This document shows, in pieces, positions 17,652-26,850 of a DNA stretch of 64,000 nt (within the stretch, counting starts at the first letter, position 1; each line of letters opens with the position of its first letter). Source of the stretch: Nodosilinea foveolarum. Lineage in GTDB: Bacteria; Cyanobacteriota; Cyanobacteriia; Phormidesmidales; Phormidesmidaceae. Both the position numbers and the translations under genes were made by a program. The stretch covers positions 1 to 64,000 of the forward strand of contig QBMC01000002.1 in the NCBI GenBank assembly GCA_003242035.1, in the 5' to 3' direction. The notes below the pieces were generated by a model. It saw only the letters and a program-made list of their open reading frames with translations. It did not search any database and was not told where the DNA came from.

Positions 17652-19664
17652 CTACGGACGTTGAATTGTCGCTTCAAGGACGCGCCGCTTAGCTTGAGGA
17701 TCGACGCCAATCAAACGCACATACTCACCTTGATGGCGGGCAAGCTGTTTGCCCAGCGCTGAGATGGCCTCTGCCGGACGACGCGCATCAATGGCTTCAC
17801 CGGTCTTCCAAATGCCGCTCCGGTAGCGCCGCTTATCCGCATACTCAACCGAGATTCGGTGGCCCTGGTTCACGAGCTGAGTGACCTGATCCATCACTTC
17901 GGATTCTATGCCACCGCCATTGCCGTTGCTACCAACACTCTGATTGCCGTAGCCACCGCCACTGCTATTGCCGTTGCTACCTGTACTTTGATTTCCGTAG
18001 CCACCGCCGCCACCGGCTTTTCTAGCACTGTATTCGTTGCCGTTATAGCTGCTAGGCTGGCCCCGAAAGGCAGGATCGTCATAGTGAGGAGGGTTGGCAT
18101 TAATCGGATCTTGGCCCGTGCCGGAAACGGTCTTATAGCTGGGCTGACCAGGGCGCTGAATCGTCTTTTCGACCACCCGACGCTTTGCTTTGGGATCGAC
18201 GCCGACTAGTCGCACGTAGTTGTCTTTATGATTGGCTAACTGCTTACCTAGCGCCGAAATAGCCTCTGCCGGACGACGAGCGTTAATAGCTTCACCCGTT
18301 TTCCAAATGCCGCTGCGATAGCGCCGCTTATCGGCGTACTCAATGGATATTTTGTGACCCTGGTTCACCAACTGCGTCACCTGATCCATGACCTCAGATG
18401 CCATACCGCCCGCATTTTTAGCGCTGTAGCCGTCGGCTCCGTAGCTGCTAGGCTGGCCGCGAAAAGCCGGGTCGTCGTAGTGAGGGGGGTTGGCATTAAT
18501 CGGGTCTCCACTAGAGCTGTCGCGACCCGCGTTACGCCCCGAACCAGATTGACTAGAACTAGAACCAGATTGCCCTGAACTGGACTTACCGGGCTTCTGA
18601 ATCGTCATCGAAGATCCGCGTGTCTTCATCTCGGGGTTAATGCCGAAGACCCGAACGTACTTGTCCGCATTTTGGCTCAAGAATCCCTGAAGCTGGCTGA
18701 TAGCCGCAGACTCACTGCTAGCCTTGATCGAAGGTGCGGTCTGCCAGATGCCGCTACGATAGCGCCGCTTGTCGGCAAACTCAATACCGATTTTGTTGCC
18801 GCTACGGAGGATCTGACTCACCGCTTGAGCCACTTCGTCACTGGCATTTCCGCCGTTTTGACTGTCGCCGCTCTGACTTCTGCCGCCCTGACTATAGCCA
18901 CCCGAGCTGCCAGCGCCGCCTGCTGGAGACTGACCAGACCCGTTCGCTTGAGGAACGGCGTGAGCCGAAATCTCTACGGGCTTACCGTCGGCTTTTTGAA
19001 TCGTAGTAGTCGCCATCCGGCTCTTTTCCTTTGGATCGATCCCAAACATGCGGATGTATTCACCGCTGTGCTCGTCGAGGCAATGCTCTAGTTTGGCAAA
19101 AACTTCTCTTTCGTTAGTAGTTTCAATCGGAGAGCACACTTTCCACACGTTGCTACGATAGTGACGCGGGCCAGCGTGTTCTGTGCCGATGAGGTAGCCA
19201 CTGCTCAGCAAATTTCGCACTTCTTGCGCAATACCAGGCGTGAGTCCACCGCCCTGGCCATTATGCTGCGAGGTGCCGTTCTGCGGGCCGTCGTTACGAT
19301 GCACAGAATAGCCGCTTTGCGTTGCCCGACTATCGCTACCATACGCGTCGCGAGGGGCTGCTGCATTGGCGGAGCCATCATTCACCTTGTCGCCCGGACG
19401 CCGTACGGTGGTCATACCCATTCTGCGCTTGGCTTTAGGGTCAATGCCAAACATCCGCACGTATTCGCCTTCGTGCTCTGCTAAACAGCGCTCTAGCCCA
19501 GAAAATACCGCTTGCTCGTTCTGCTCTCTAATCGGTGAGCAGGTCTCCCAAACGCCGCTTTGATAGTGACGTTTGTCGGCATGTTCCATCCCAATGCGAT
19601 AGCCCTGGCTCAGGTACTGGCGCACCTGCTGAACAATCTCGGGCGAGAGTCTCTGAGTCTGCAT
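17652..19664 (-). CDS. ccmM: Predicted short CcmM isoform (M35-like), internal start
   Basis: In-frame ATG at 19664 (MQTQRLSPEIVQQV) preceded by AAAGGAG with 5 nt spacing, immediately before SSUL module 1. Confidence 0.75.
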   Translation of the reverse strand: MQTQRLSPEIVQQVRQYLSQGYRIGMEHADKRHYQSGVWETCSPIREQNEQAVFSGLERCLAEHEGEYVRMFGIDPKAKRRMGMTTVRRPGDKVNDGSANAAAPRDAYGSDSRATQSGYSVHRNDGPQNGTSQHNGQGGGLTPGIAQEVRNLLSSGYLIGTEHAGPRHYRSNVWKVCSPIETTNEREVFAKLEHCLDEHSGEYIRMFGIDPKEKSRMATTTIQKADGKPVEISAHAVPQANGSGQSPAGGAGSSGGYSQGGRSQSGDSQNGGNASDEVAQAVSQILRSGNKIGIEFADKRRYRSGIWQTAPSIKASSESAAISQLQGFLSQNADKYVRVFGINPEMKTRGSSMTIQKPGKSSSGQSGSSSSQSGSGRNAGRDSSSGDPINANPPHYDDPAFRGQPSSYGADGYSAKNAGGMASEVMDQVTQLVNQGHKISIEYADKRRYRSGIWKTGEAINARRPAEAISALGKQLANHKDNYVRLVGVDPKAKRRVVEKTIQRPGQPSYKTVSGTGQDPINANPPHYDDPAFRGQPSSYNGNEYSARKAGGGGGYGNQSTGSNGNSSGGGYGNQSVGSNGNGGGIESEVMDQVTQLVNQGHRISVEYADKRRYRSGIWKTGEAIDARRPAEAISALGKQLARHQGEYVRLIGVDPQAKRRVLEATIQRP

Positions 19665-20387
19665 GTTTGCTCCTTTATTAGCGGTGGAATGAGTGGCGGC
19701 GGAATAGGCAGACGGGGCAGTCTGTCGAGCGGTGGCTTTGTGAATAGGCACCTGTCTAGATTTGGAGGTGTTGGCTCTAGAAATATTGGGCGATCGCCGA
19801 TTCTCATCTGGCAGAGTGCCAATGACTTCTCTAACAAATTCGGTGTCTTCGGGTCGAACGTTGGGGAGTTGATCGGCCTGATGCTGGCTGGTGATGATGC
19901 TGCCAGAGGGGATGCATTTACCCGGTGGTATTTCCACGTCCTGTACTAAGACATGCATCATGACGACGCAGCCGTCGCCCAGCCGAGCGTTATAGATTGT
20001 AGAGCGGAAGCCGATGAAGCAGTTTTTGCCGATGTAAGCGGGGCTGTGAATGAGAGATTTGTGAGCGATCGCACTCCCTGCCCCCACCCAAATAGAACAG
20101 GGCGACCCATCTTCACCCGTGACCTGTGGGCCAGCGGTGGCTTCTGCAATCACCCCCGGAAGTAGCTGAGCGCGATCGCTCACGACAATAGCAGCACCGG
20201 GTTCAGCCGTAACCGCTGTACCCGGTGCAATCATTGCGCCTGCGCCCACACTCACGCGACCCTCTACCAAAGAGAACTCATGCACATTCGCGGCGGCATC
20301 TACTGTGGGATACGCCCTAGAACTGGATTGAAAGCTGGGCCGCGAGCGAGCGATCGCCTGCGTCCGGCTAGATGTTTGGGCGACCAT
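17652..20387 (-). CDS. ccmM: Carboxysome scaffold CcmM: gamma-carbonic-anhydrase-like domain plus five RbcS-like (SSUL) modules
   Basis: N-terminal beta-helix domain and five copies of ...G(Y/H/N)xI(G/S)xE(H/Y/F)AxxRxYxSxxW...(Y)VR(M/L/V)(F/V/I)G(I/V)(D/N)P... Confidence 0.95.
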   Translation of the reverse strand: MVAQTSSRTQAIARSRPSFQSSSRAYPTVDAAANVHEFSLVEGRVSVGAGAMIAPGTAVTAEPGAAIVVSDRAQLLPGVIAEATAGPQVTGEDGSPCSIWVGAGSAIAHKSLIHSPAYIGKNCFIGFRSTIYNARLGDGCVVMMHVLVQDVEIPPGKCIPSGSIITSQHQADQLPNVRPEDTEFVREVIGTLPDENRRSPNISRANTSKSRQVPIHKATARQTAPSAYSAATHSTANKGANMQTQRLSPEIVQQVRQYLSQGYRIGMEHADKRHYQSGVWETCSPIREQNEQAVFSGLERCLAEHEGEYVRMFGIDPKAKRRMGMTTVRRPGDKVNDGSANAAAPRDAYGSDSRATQSGYSVHRNDGPQNGTSQHNGQGGGLTPGIAQEVRNLLSSGYLIGTEHAGPRHYRSNVWKVCSPIETTNEREVFAKLEHCLDEHSGEYIRMFGIDPKEKSRMATTTIQKADGKPVEISAHAVPQANGSGQSPAGGAGSSGGYSQGGRSQSGDSQNGGNASDEVAQAVSQILRSGNKIGIEFADKRRYRSGIWQTAPSIKASSESAAISQLQGFLSQNADKYVRVFGINPEMKTRGSSMTIQKPGKSSSGQSGSSSSQSGSGRNAGRDSSSGDPINANPPHYDDPAFRGQPSSYGADGYSAKNAGGMASEVMDQVTQLVNQGHKISIEYADKRRYRSGIWKTGEAINARRPAEAISALGKQLANHKDNYVRLVGVDPKAKRRVVEKTIQRPGQPSYKTVSGTGQDPINANPPHYDDPAFRGQPSSYNGNEYSARKAGGGGGYGNQSTGSNGNSSGGGYGNQSVGSNGNGGGIESEVMDQVTQLVNQGHRISVEYADKRRYRSGIWKTGEAIDARRPAEAISALGKQLARHQGEYVRLIGVDPQAKRRVLEATIQRP

Positions 20388-20404
20388 GTGCCCGCGTCCT
20401 CTAT

Positions 20405-20707
20405 CTAATAACTATCTTCCCGCTTGTCGTAAAGCAGGCCATTATCGAGACTGACCGTATCGACAATAGCGATAACTGCTGCATCGACCGGTCTTTGATC
20501 GTAGCCTCGCTGCTGCCTAGCCCCGCTACCGCGACTAACGAGCACCCACTCACCCACGCCCGCTCCGACGGCATCGGCGGCGACTTCATAGTCATCTAGG
20601 AGGTCGCCCGATTCACTCACGAGCTGAATGAACAAAAGCTTGACCCCCATTAAGCTGTCGTCTTTAACGGTACTCACGACCGTTCCTCTGACTTTAGCTA
20701 AGCGCAT
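20405..20707 (-). CDS. ccmL: Carboxysome vertex pentamer protein CcmL
   Basis: MRLAKVRGTVVSTVKDDSLMGVKLLFIQ; GVGEWVLVSRGSGAR. Confidence 0.95.
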   Translation of the reverse strand: MRLAKVRGTVVSTVKDDSLMGVKLLFIQLVSESGDLLDDYEVAADAVGAGVGEWVLVSRGSGARQQRGYDQRPVDAAVIAIVDTVSLDNGLLYDKREDSY

Positions 20708-20727
20708 GTCTTTGGTTTCCCGAGCGC

Positions 20728-21066
20728 CTATCTACCATAGGGGCGAATGCCGCTAACGCTCTCGCGAAACTGCTCAACCGCCTCGGTATAGCGAATCGGC
20801 AGCACAAACTCCAGGTTCTCGTGCGGACGCGCGATGATGTGAGTCGAAAGCACCTGACCGCCGTTAACGCGCTTAACGTTCTCTACGCCAGCCGCGACAG
20901 AAGCCTGTACTTCAGAAACGTCGCCGCGAACGATCACGGTGACCCGGCCGCTGCCAATTTTCTCGTAGCCAACTAGCGTAACGCGAGCGGCTTTCACCAT
21001 CGCATCGGCTGCTTCTACCACTGCGGGGAAACCCAACGTTTCTACCATTCCTACTGCAATTGCCAT
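20728..21066 (-). CDS. ccmK1: Carboxysome shell hexamer CcmK (CcmK1-like)
   Basis: Single BMC domain; C-terminal extension [11 protein letters not shown]. Confidence 0.9.
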   Translation of the reverse strand: MAIAVGMVETLGFPAVVEAADAMVKAARVTLVGYEKIGSGRVTVIVRGDVSEVQASVAAGVENVKRVNGGQVLSTHIIARPHENLEFVLPIRYTEAVEQFRESVSGIRPYGR

Positions 21067-21153
21067 AACTTTTTCCTAATTTTATAGGAGGATTAAAAAC
21101 AAATCAAAGATGCGGGCAGCTTGAACCCTGCCCCCGACATAGCCTGTATCCGC

Positions 21154-21462
21154 TTATGATCGGAACTGTTCGACTGCTTCGGTGTAGCGAATCGGCAGCA
21201 CAAACTCTAGGTTCTCATGCGGACGCGCAATAATGTGGGTCGAAAGCACTTCGCCTCCATTCACTCGCTTCACGGACTCAACGCCCGCAGAGACGGACGC
21301 TTGAACTTCAGAAACGTCGCCGCGAACGATCACGGTGACCCGGCCACTCCCAATTTTTTCGTAACCAACTAGGGTGACGCGAGCCGCCTTCACCATCGCA
21401 TCGGCCGCTTCCACCACTGCGGGGAACCCCTTTGTTTCAATCATTCCAACAGCAATAGGCAT
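21154..21462 (-). CDS. ccmK2: Carboxysome shell hexamer CcmK (CcmK2-like)
   Basis: Single BMC domain, 102 aa, only a few substitutions from the adjacent paralog. Confidence 0.9.
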   Translation of the reverse strand: MPIAVGMIETKGFPAVVEAADAMVKAARVTLVGYEKIGSGRVTVIVRGDVSEVQASVSAGVESVKRVNGGEVLSTHIIARPHENLEFVLPIRYTEAVEQFRS

Positions 21463-21687
21463 TAATCGACATCTCCTTCTAATAAAAAGCCACTACAGAG
21501 TCGAATTTGTAATAGAAAAAGCTTCGTAATGACACCTCTTTTGTGCCCGCTGCTGCCTCACTTTTCAAGGGTGAGATCTCAGCCGACGGTGAACCAAAAT
21601 CCGCTGTTTCTACGCTTAAAAATTCTTTCGGGAAAGCCCTTAGTAACTCGTGCGTCATAACTCAGAATAAATTGGCGTCGTCCCTTT

Positions 21688-21755
21688 GACAATATAAGTG
21701 TCGATGATTGTCGCTAATAATGCGCATTATTAAACCTTATGACAATATCATTGCT
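21688..21755. promoter_or_regulatory. Palindrome cluster between divergent ccm and ndhF operons
   Basis: GACAAT-N13-ATTGTC (21688-21712); perfect 18-bp palindrome TAATAATGCGCATTATTA (21715-21732); a further GACAAT and CAAT-ATC-ATTG at about 21741-21752. Confidence 0.55.
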
Positions 21756-22107
21756 TTTTGTGCCAAAAAGTGAGGGTTGCTGAGCTAGGCAGTTTTCGCT
21801 GATCTAAGCTGATCTAATTGGTATTGGGGACGTCTAGGGAATAGATCGAGGTGGCAGGGATCGGAGGAGGTCGGGCGATCGCCCATGCGCCAAGTCTCGA
21901 TCTCCATGTTCGGGAGAATAAAAAATGTTCGAGGCGATCTATTGAGCAGCTTCGAGAGGAGCGCCCGCAATTCAGGTAATATAAAGCAATCGAATCCGCT
22001 TAATGGCGGTTGCTTACGGTTTAATTATTCGCTTCTAATCCATTTTTGCCAAACCGCTGAGGCAACTTTAGGCCATAGGTTGCGAAAGCTCTTTTGATGT
22101 ATTTGTA

Positions 22108-23940
22108 ATGCAGTTTTTGATTCAGTGGAGTTGGTTAATTCCAATGTATGGGCTGGTGGGTGCGCTGCTAGCTCTGCCTTGGGCAGCTAGAATCATCCGT
22201 CAAACCGGGCCTCGTCCGGCCATGTATATCAATGTTTTGATGACGGCGATCGCCTCACTACATGGCCTGCTACTCCTTCAGGTAATTTGGAATACAGGCC
22301 CGCAGCAGGTCAGCTTCGAGTGGCTAGACGTTGCCGGACTCACCCTTAGGCCGTCGTTGGATCTCTCAGCGGTCAATCTGATTTTTTTAGAGCTGACGGC
22401 GGGACTCAGTCTGCTAGCTCAAATCTACGCAATGGGCTACCTGGAAAAGGACTGGGCGCTGGCCAGATTCTTTGCTCTGATGGGCTTTTTTGAAGGGGCC
22501 ATCAGCGGCGTCATTCTCAGCAGCTCGCTGTTCACCAGCTACTTTTTGCTAGAGATGCTGACGCTTTCAACCTATCTAATCGTAGGCTTTTGGTATGCTC
22601 AGCCGCTGGTCGTTACCGCTGCTAGAGACGCCTTTTTAACCAAGCGGGTCGGCGATATTTTGCTGTTTATGGGGCTAGTGGCCCTGAGCACCTACGCCGG
22701 GTCGCTGAACTATGACGATTTAGCCGTTTGGGTAAAGGGCGCTGAAATTACGCCGTTAGCGGCAACGCTAACCAGCTTGGCGCTGATCGCTGGCCCGACC
22801 GGGAAATGTGCGCAGTTTCCGCTCCATCTCTGGCTAGATGAGGCGATGGAAGGCCCCAGTCCGGCCTCTATTTTGCGCAACTCAGTGGTGGTTACCTGTG
22901 GCGCTTATGTCTTGATTAAACTTCAGCCGGTGATTATCCTTTCCCCGTTTGCGCTGGATGCGCTCATTGCCATTGGCGTGACGACGGCAATTGGCGGCTC
23001 TTTTGTGGCACTGGCGCAAATCGATCTCAAGCGAGCATTTTCTTATTCTACGAGCGCCTATATCGGTCTAGTATTTATTGCAGTCGGCACTGCATGTCCA
23101 GGGGTTGCCCTGATGCTGCTTTTTACGCACGCAGTAGCCAAGGCGCTGATGTTTATGAGTGCAGGTGCCATTATTTACTCCTCGAACAATCAAGACCTGA
23201 CGGAGCTGGGCGGAATTTGGTCGCGGATGCCAGCGACCACCATTGCCTTTGTCACGGGCGCACTAGGTCTGGTGGGCTTACTGCCGTTTGGCTGTTTTTG
23301 GTCGTTCTGTCTGGGCATCGAGTTTTTGTGGGACGAGCATCCGCTTCTGGTGGGCGTCTTTTTGCTGGTTAACTTTCTCACGGCGCTGAATTTAGTTCGA
23401 GTCTTTCGACTGGTATTTTTGGGCCAGCCGCAGATGAAAACGCGGCGGACGCCGGAAGTCGGTTGGCTCATGGCTGTGCCGATGGTGTCGCTCTCGATTA
23501 TTGTGCTGCTGGTGCCGGTGATGATGTGGCGACTCTCGATGTTGCCGCCGACGGAATATTTCAATTTGGCGGCAGTGACGCTGCTGGTCGGTTCGGGGAT
23601 TTTGGGTGTGGGCTTAGGGTTTTATTTGCCCTTGAATAGAGCCTGGTCGCGCTCTAGCTTGGCACCGCTCCGCCGTCTGCAAGATTTGCTAGGCAATGAC
23701 TTCTATACCGGAAAGCTCTACGAAGCAACGGTAGTACGGCTAGTATCAGCGCTGTCTGCGGCGAGCAACTGGACAGATCGTTACGTGGTGGATGGGGCAG
23801 TGAATTTAGTAGGGGCTGCGTCTTTGCTGAGTGGCGAAGGGCTGAAGTACAGTGCATCGGGGCGATCGCAAAGCTACATCCTCACCATCGTGGTAGGCGT
23901 AGGGCTGCTAATTGCCATGACGACTTGGAAAATGTGGTAG
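22108..23940 (+). CDS. ndhF4: NDH-1 NdhF-type subunit of a CO2-uptake complex (NdhF4/NdhF3)
   Basis: NuoL-like membrane protein, GPTGKCAQFPLHLWLDEAMEGPSPASILRNSVVV; followed by ndhD and a CO2 hydration gene. The 4 versus 3 assignment rests on ccm linkage and no obvious cupS. Confidence 0.75.
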   Translation: MQFLIQWSWLIPMYGLVGALLALPWAARIIRQTGPRPAMYINVLMTAIASLHGLLLLQVIWNTGPQQVSFEWLDVAGLTLRPSLDLSAVNLIFLELTAGLSLLAQIYAMGYLEKDWALARFFALMGFFEGAISGVILSSSLFTSYFLLEMLTLSTYLIVGFWYAQPLVVTAARDAFLTKRVGDILLFMGLVALSTYAGSLNYDDLAVWVKGAEITPLAATLTSLALIAGPTGKCAQFPLHLWLDEAMEGPSPASILRNSVVVTCGAYVLIKLQPVIILSPFALDALIAIGVTTAIGGSFVALAQIDLKRAFSYSTSAYIGLVFIAVGTACPGVALMLLFTHAVAKALMFMSAGAIIYSSNNQDLTELGGIWSRMPATTIAFVTGALGLVGLLPFGCFWSFCLGIEFLWDEHPLLVGVFLLVNFLTALNLVRVFRLVFLGQPQMKTRRTPEVGWLMAVPMVSLSIIVLLVPVMMWRLSMLPPTEYFNLAAVTLLVGSGILGVGLGFYLPLNRAWSRSSLAPLRRLQDLLGNDFYTGKLYEATVVRLVSALSAASNWTDRYVVDGAVNLVGAASLLSGEGLKYSASGRSQSYILTIVVGVGLLIAMTTWKMW

Positions 23941-23950
23941 GGAAAAGACT

Positions 23951-25531
23951 TTGATACTGAGCGTACTTCTCATCATCCCGCTATTAGGCGCTTTGATAAT
24001 TAGCCTTTGGCCCGCCGAATTAGACACTAACCAAGCTCGACTCGGCGCATTAGTCACAATGGGCGTGAGCGTAGTTGGCTCGCTTTATCTAGTGTCTCAG
24101 TTTGATATTGCCAATCCGGGCTTTCAGTTTGTCGAGCGGTTTGAGTGGATTGATTCGCTAGGGCTAAGTTATGGACTGGCCGTCGATGGCATTGCCCTAC
24201 CGCTAGTGGTAATCAACAGCGTACTGAGCTTTGTCTCGGTTTATATCAGCGCCAACATTAAGCGGCCCCGACTTTACTATCCGCTGCTGCTCACGATTTC
24301 GGCAGCGGTTACCGGTGCGTTTGCCGCCCAAAACTTACTGCTGTTTTTCCTGTTTTACGAGCTAGAGCTGATTCCGCTGTATCTGCTGATTGCTATCTGG
24401 GGCGGGGCGCGGCGTGGATATGCGGCCACCAAGTTCCTAATTTACACCGCGTTCTCTGGAATTTTGATACTGGGCGCTTTTTTAGGTCTGGTATTTTTAT
24501 CGGGTTCGAACAGCTTCGATTACAATCCGGCCTTAGCGCAGGGGTTAACGTTGGCCCAGCAGACGGTGCTGATGGGCGCACTGCTCGTTGGCTTTGGTAT
24601 TAAAATTCCGTTGGTGCCTTTCCATACTTGGTTGCCAGATGCTCACGTTGAAGCCTCTACGCCGATTTCGGTGCTGCTAGCGGGCGTGTTGCTAAAGCTG
24701 GGCACTTACGGCATTTTGAGGTTTTGCGTGGAGTTGTTCCCGACGGCATGGCTAGATCTTTCGCCTTGGCTCGCTTGGTGGGCGGTGGTGAGCGTGCTGT
24801 ATGGATCTTTTGCGGCGATCGCCCAAACCGACATGAAAAAAATGGTGGCCTACAGCTCCGTAGGACACATGGGCTACATTTTGCTAGCCGCTGCTGCCGC
24901 TACGCCGCTGAGTATGCTGGGCGCAGTGCTGCAAATGATCAGCCACGGACTGATTTCAGCCCTGATGTTTTTGCTGGTGGGCGTGGTCTACAAAAAGACC
25001 GGCACTCGCGATCTCACGATTTTAAGGGGGCTGCTTGCGCCCGAGCGGGGCCTGCCCTTTATCGGTTCGCTAATGGTATTAGGGGCGATGGCGAGCGCTG
25101 GCATTCCGGGCATGGTGGGCTTTATCTCGGAGTTCATTGTGTTTCGCGGTAGCTTCGAGCGCTATGTGCCGCAGACGCTGCTCTGCATGGTCGGCTCGGG
25201 GCTAACAGCGGTATACTTTTTGCTAATGATTAACCGGGTGTTCTTTGGTCGGCTAAGCGTAACGCCTCCTAAGTTTGGTGAGACGATAGATACGCTGATT
25301 TCGGGGGTTAAATGGCGCGATCGCATCCCGGCTTTAGTGCTGGTGTTGCTGATCTTTGCCTTTGGCCTTCAGCCCGAATGGATGACCCGATGGACAGAAG
25401 CCACAACCACCGCATTTTTTCCCACGGCTCTCACGGCTAGGACTTCAGCGATACCCCCATTTAAAGCAGCCTCCAGCGTTGATTTCAGCGCCCCGCTGCC
25501 AACCGATCCCTCAGTTCATCTCACCTCCTAA
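23951..25531 (+). CDS. ndhD4: NDH-1 NdhD-type subunit (NdhD4/NdhD3)
   Basis: NuoM-like; LVPFHTWLPDAHVEASTPISVLLAGVLLKLGTYG. Confidence 0.8.
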   Translation: MILSVLLIIPLLGALIISLWPAELDTNQARLGALVTMGVSVVGSLYLVSQFDIANPGFQFVERFEWIDSLGLSYGLAVDGIALPLVVINSVLSFVSVYISANIKRPRLYYPLLLTISAAVTGAFAAQNLLLFFLFYELELIPLYLLIAIWGGARRGYAATKFLIYTAFSGILILGAFLGLVFLSGSNSFDYNPALAQGLTLAQQTVLMGALLVGFGIKIPLVPFHTWLPDAHVEASTPISVLLAGVLLKLGTYGILRFCVELFPTAWLDLSPWLAWWAVVSVLYGSFAAIAQTDMKKMVAYSSVGHMGYILLAAAAATPLSMLGAVLQMISHGLISALMFLLVGVVYKKTGTRDLTILRGLLAPERGLPFIGSLMVLGAMASAGIPGMVGFISEFIVFRGSFERYVPQTLLCMVGSGLTAVYFLLMINRVFFGRLSVTPPKFGETIDTLISGVKWRDRIPALVLVLLIFAFGLQPEWMTRWTEATTTAFFPTALTARTSAIPPFKAASSVDFSAPLPTDPSVHLTS

Positions 25532-25590
25532 CTGTCTCTATTCGGCTCGACTCTATTTGGTTTGGCTAATTTTAAGCCAGCGCTCAAGCT

Positions 25591-26775
25591 ATGACCTACT
25601 CCTCTGTCGCCATGCAGCTCCAGCCTGTCCCCATCTATTCGCCCGCCGAGTATATTAGCCGTTTGCTCAGTGGCGGCACCCTACTGCCCGACAATTTAGA
25701 AAACCTCAAAGAGGTGGTGGGCGTACTCGATGCCTATAGCGTAGTGCTCGATGCCTATTCCAAGAATTTGATCTACATTGCCGAAAGTCAGTTCCTGGTG
25801 CTGTTCCCTATTTTTAAATACTTCAACGGCAAAGTCACCCCTGAGCGCATTGTCAAGCATCTCTGGCACGACCGCATTAATTACGAATACGCCGAATATG
25901 TTATGCGGACGATGATGTGGCACGGCGGCGGCGGTCTGGATACGTATTTGGATTCAGAGGAATTTTGGGCCTGCTGCGCCCCAGCGGTACAGGCCAAAAC
26001 TCGGTTTAATCCCCTGTTAATGACGCTCGGACGACTTTTTCCCGACTACCTGGCAGAACAGGTGCGGCAGTTGGCCTATTATTCTGGATTAGGTCAGTTT
26101 TGGCGCGTAATGAGCGATATTTTTCAGCAGTTGGCTGAGGCGTATGACGCAGGCAAAATCGACGCAATTCCGCAGGTGGTTGAACTGATTAAGCAAGGGC
26201 TGGTTGACAATGCGACTCGGCCTATTACCTACAGCGTTAAAGTACGCGGCACGATTTACGACATTATTCCGGAGTCGGTAGGGATAACTTTTTTATCTGA
26301 TACAGCAGTGCCTTATGTGGAATCTATTTTCATTCGAGGTGCGCCCTTTTTTGGCACCGTTTCTTACAACGCGCAGGCGCATCAGGTGCCGATTGATCAG
26401 GCTCAGTTTGGCTATGGCGCACTGTTTGCCGATCCGCTGCCGATTGGCGGCGCGGGGATTCCGCCTACGCTGCTAATGCAAGACATGCGCCACTATGTGC
26501 CGGACTACCTCAGGGCTATCTATCAAGACACCAAGCGCGGCCAGGATGACATTCGTGTTCAGCTTTCGCAGAGCTTTCAAAAGTCAATGTTCTGCGTGAC
26601 CGAAGCTGCCGTGCGTGGGATGATGCCCTACCCCGCCGATACGGACGATCCTAAAGAGCAGGTGCTAAACCGCGATTATCTCAGCGGCTGGATGAAGCGA
26701 CTCTCCGAATCGAGGCTAGATGTGGTGCAAAGGGAAGGTCGGCAGCAGTCTCAAACGCCAGTGACCCCGCATTAG
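25591..26775 (+). CDS. CO2 hydration protein (ChpX/CupB or ChpY/CupA family)
   Basis: NLENLKEVVGVLDAYSVVLDAYSKNLIYIAESQFL, HLWHDRINYEYAEYVMRTMMWHGGGGLDTYL; downstream of ndhF/ndhD. Confidence 0.85.
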   Translation: MTYSSVAMQLQPVPIYSPAEYISRLLSGGTLLPDNLENLKEVVGVLDAYSVVLDAYSKNLIYIAESQFLVLFPIFKYFNGKVTPERIVKHLWHDRINYEYAEYVMRTMMWHGGGGLDTYLDSEEFWACCAPAVQAKTRFNPLLMTLGRLFPDYLAEQVRQLAYYSGLGQFWRVMSDIFQQLAEAYDAGKIDAIPQVVELIKQGLVDNATRPITYSVKVRGTIYDIIPESVGITFLSDTAVPYVESIFIRGAPFFGTVSYNAQAHQVPIDQAQFGYGALFADPLPIGGAGIPPTLLMQDMRHYVPDYLRAIYQDTKRGQDDIRVQLSQSFQKSMFCVTEAAVRGMMPYPADTDDPKEQVLNRDYLSGWMKRLSESRLDVVQREGRQQSQTPVTPH

Positions 26776-26850
26776 TCTGTTTCTTCTATCGTCGGGAGCG
26801 TTCAGCTCTTGTAGGATGGACCTCTGACCTGTCTCGATTCGGACTCAGTT

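Noticed and set aside
17652-19660. Regularly spaced repeats in ccmM as a possible CRISPR array
   Set aside because: Repeats are long, in frame and code for SSUL modules; no short repeat/spacer pattern and no cas genes.
17859-19949. Several plus-strand ORFs within ccmM (17859, 18354, 18672, 19161, 19560)
   Set aside because: Antisense shadows of the repeated SSUL and Gly/Ser-rich coding sequence; low-complexity products.
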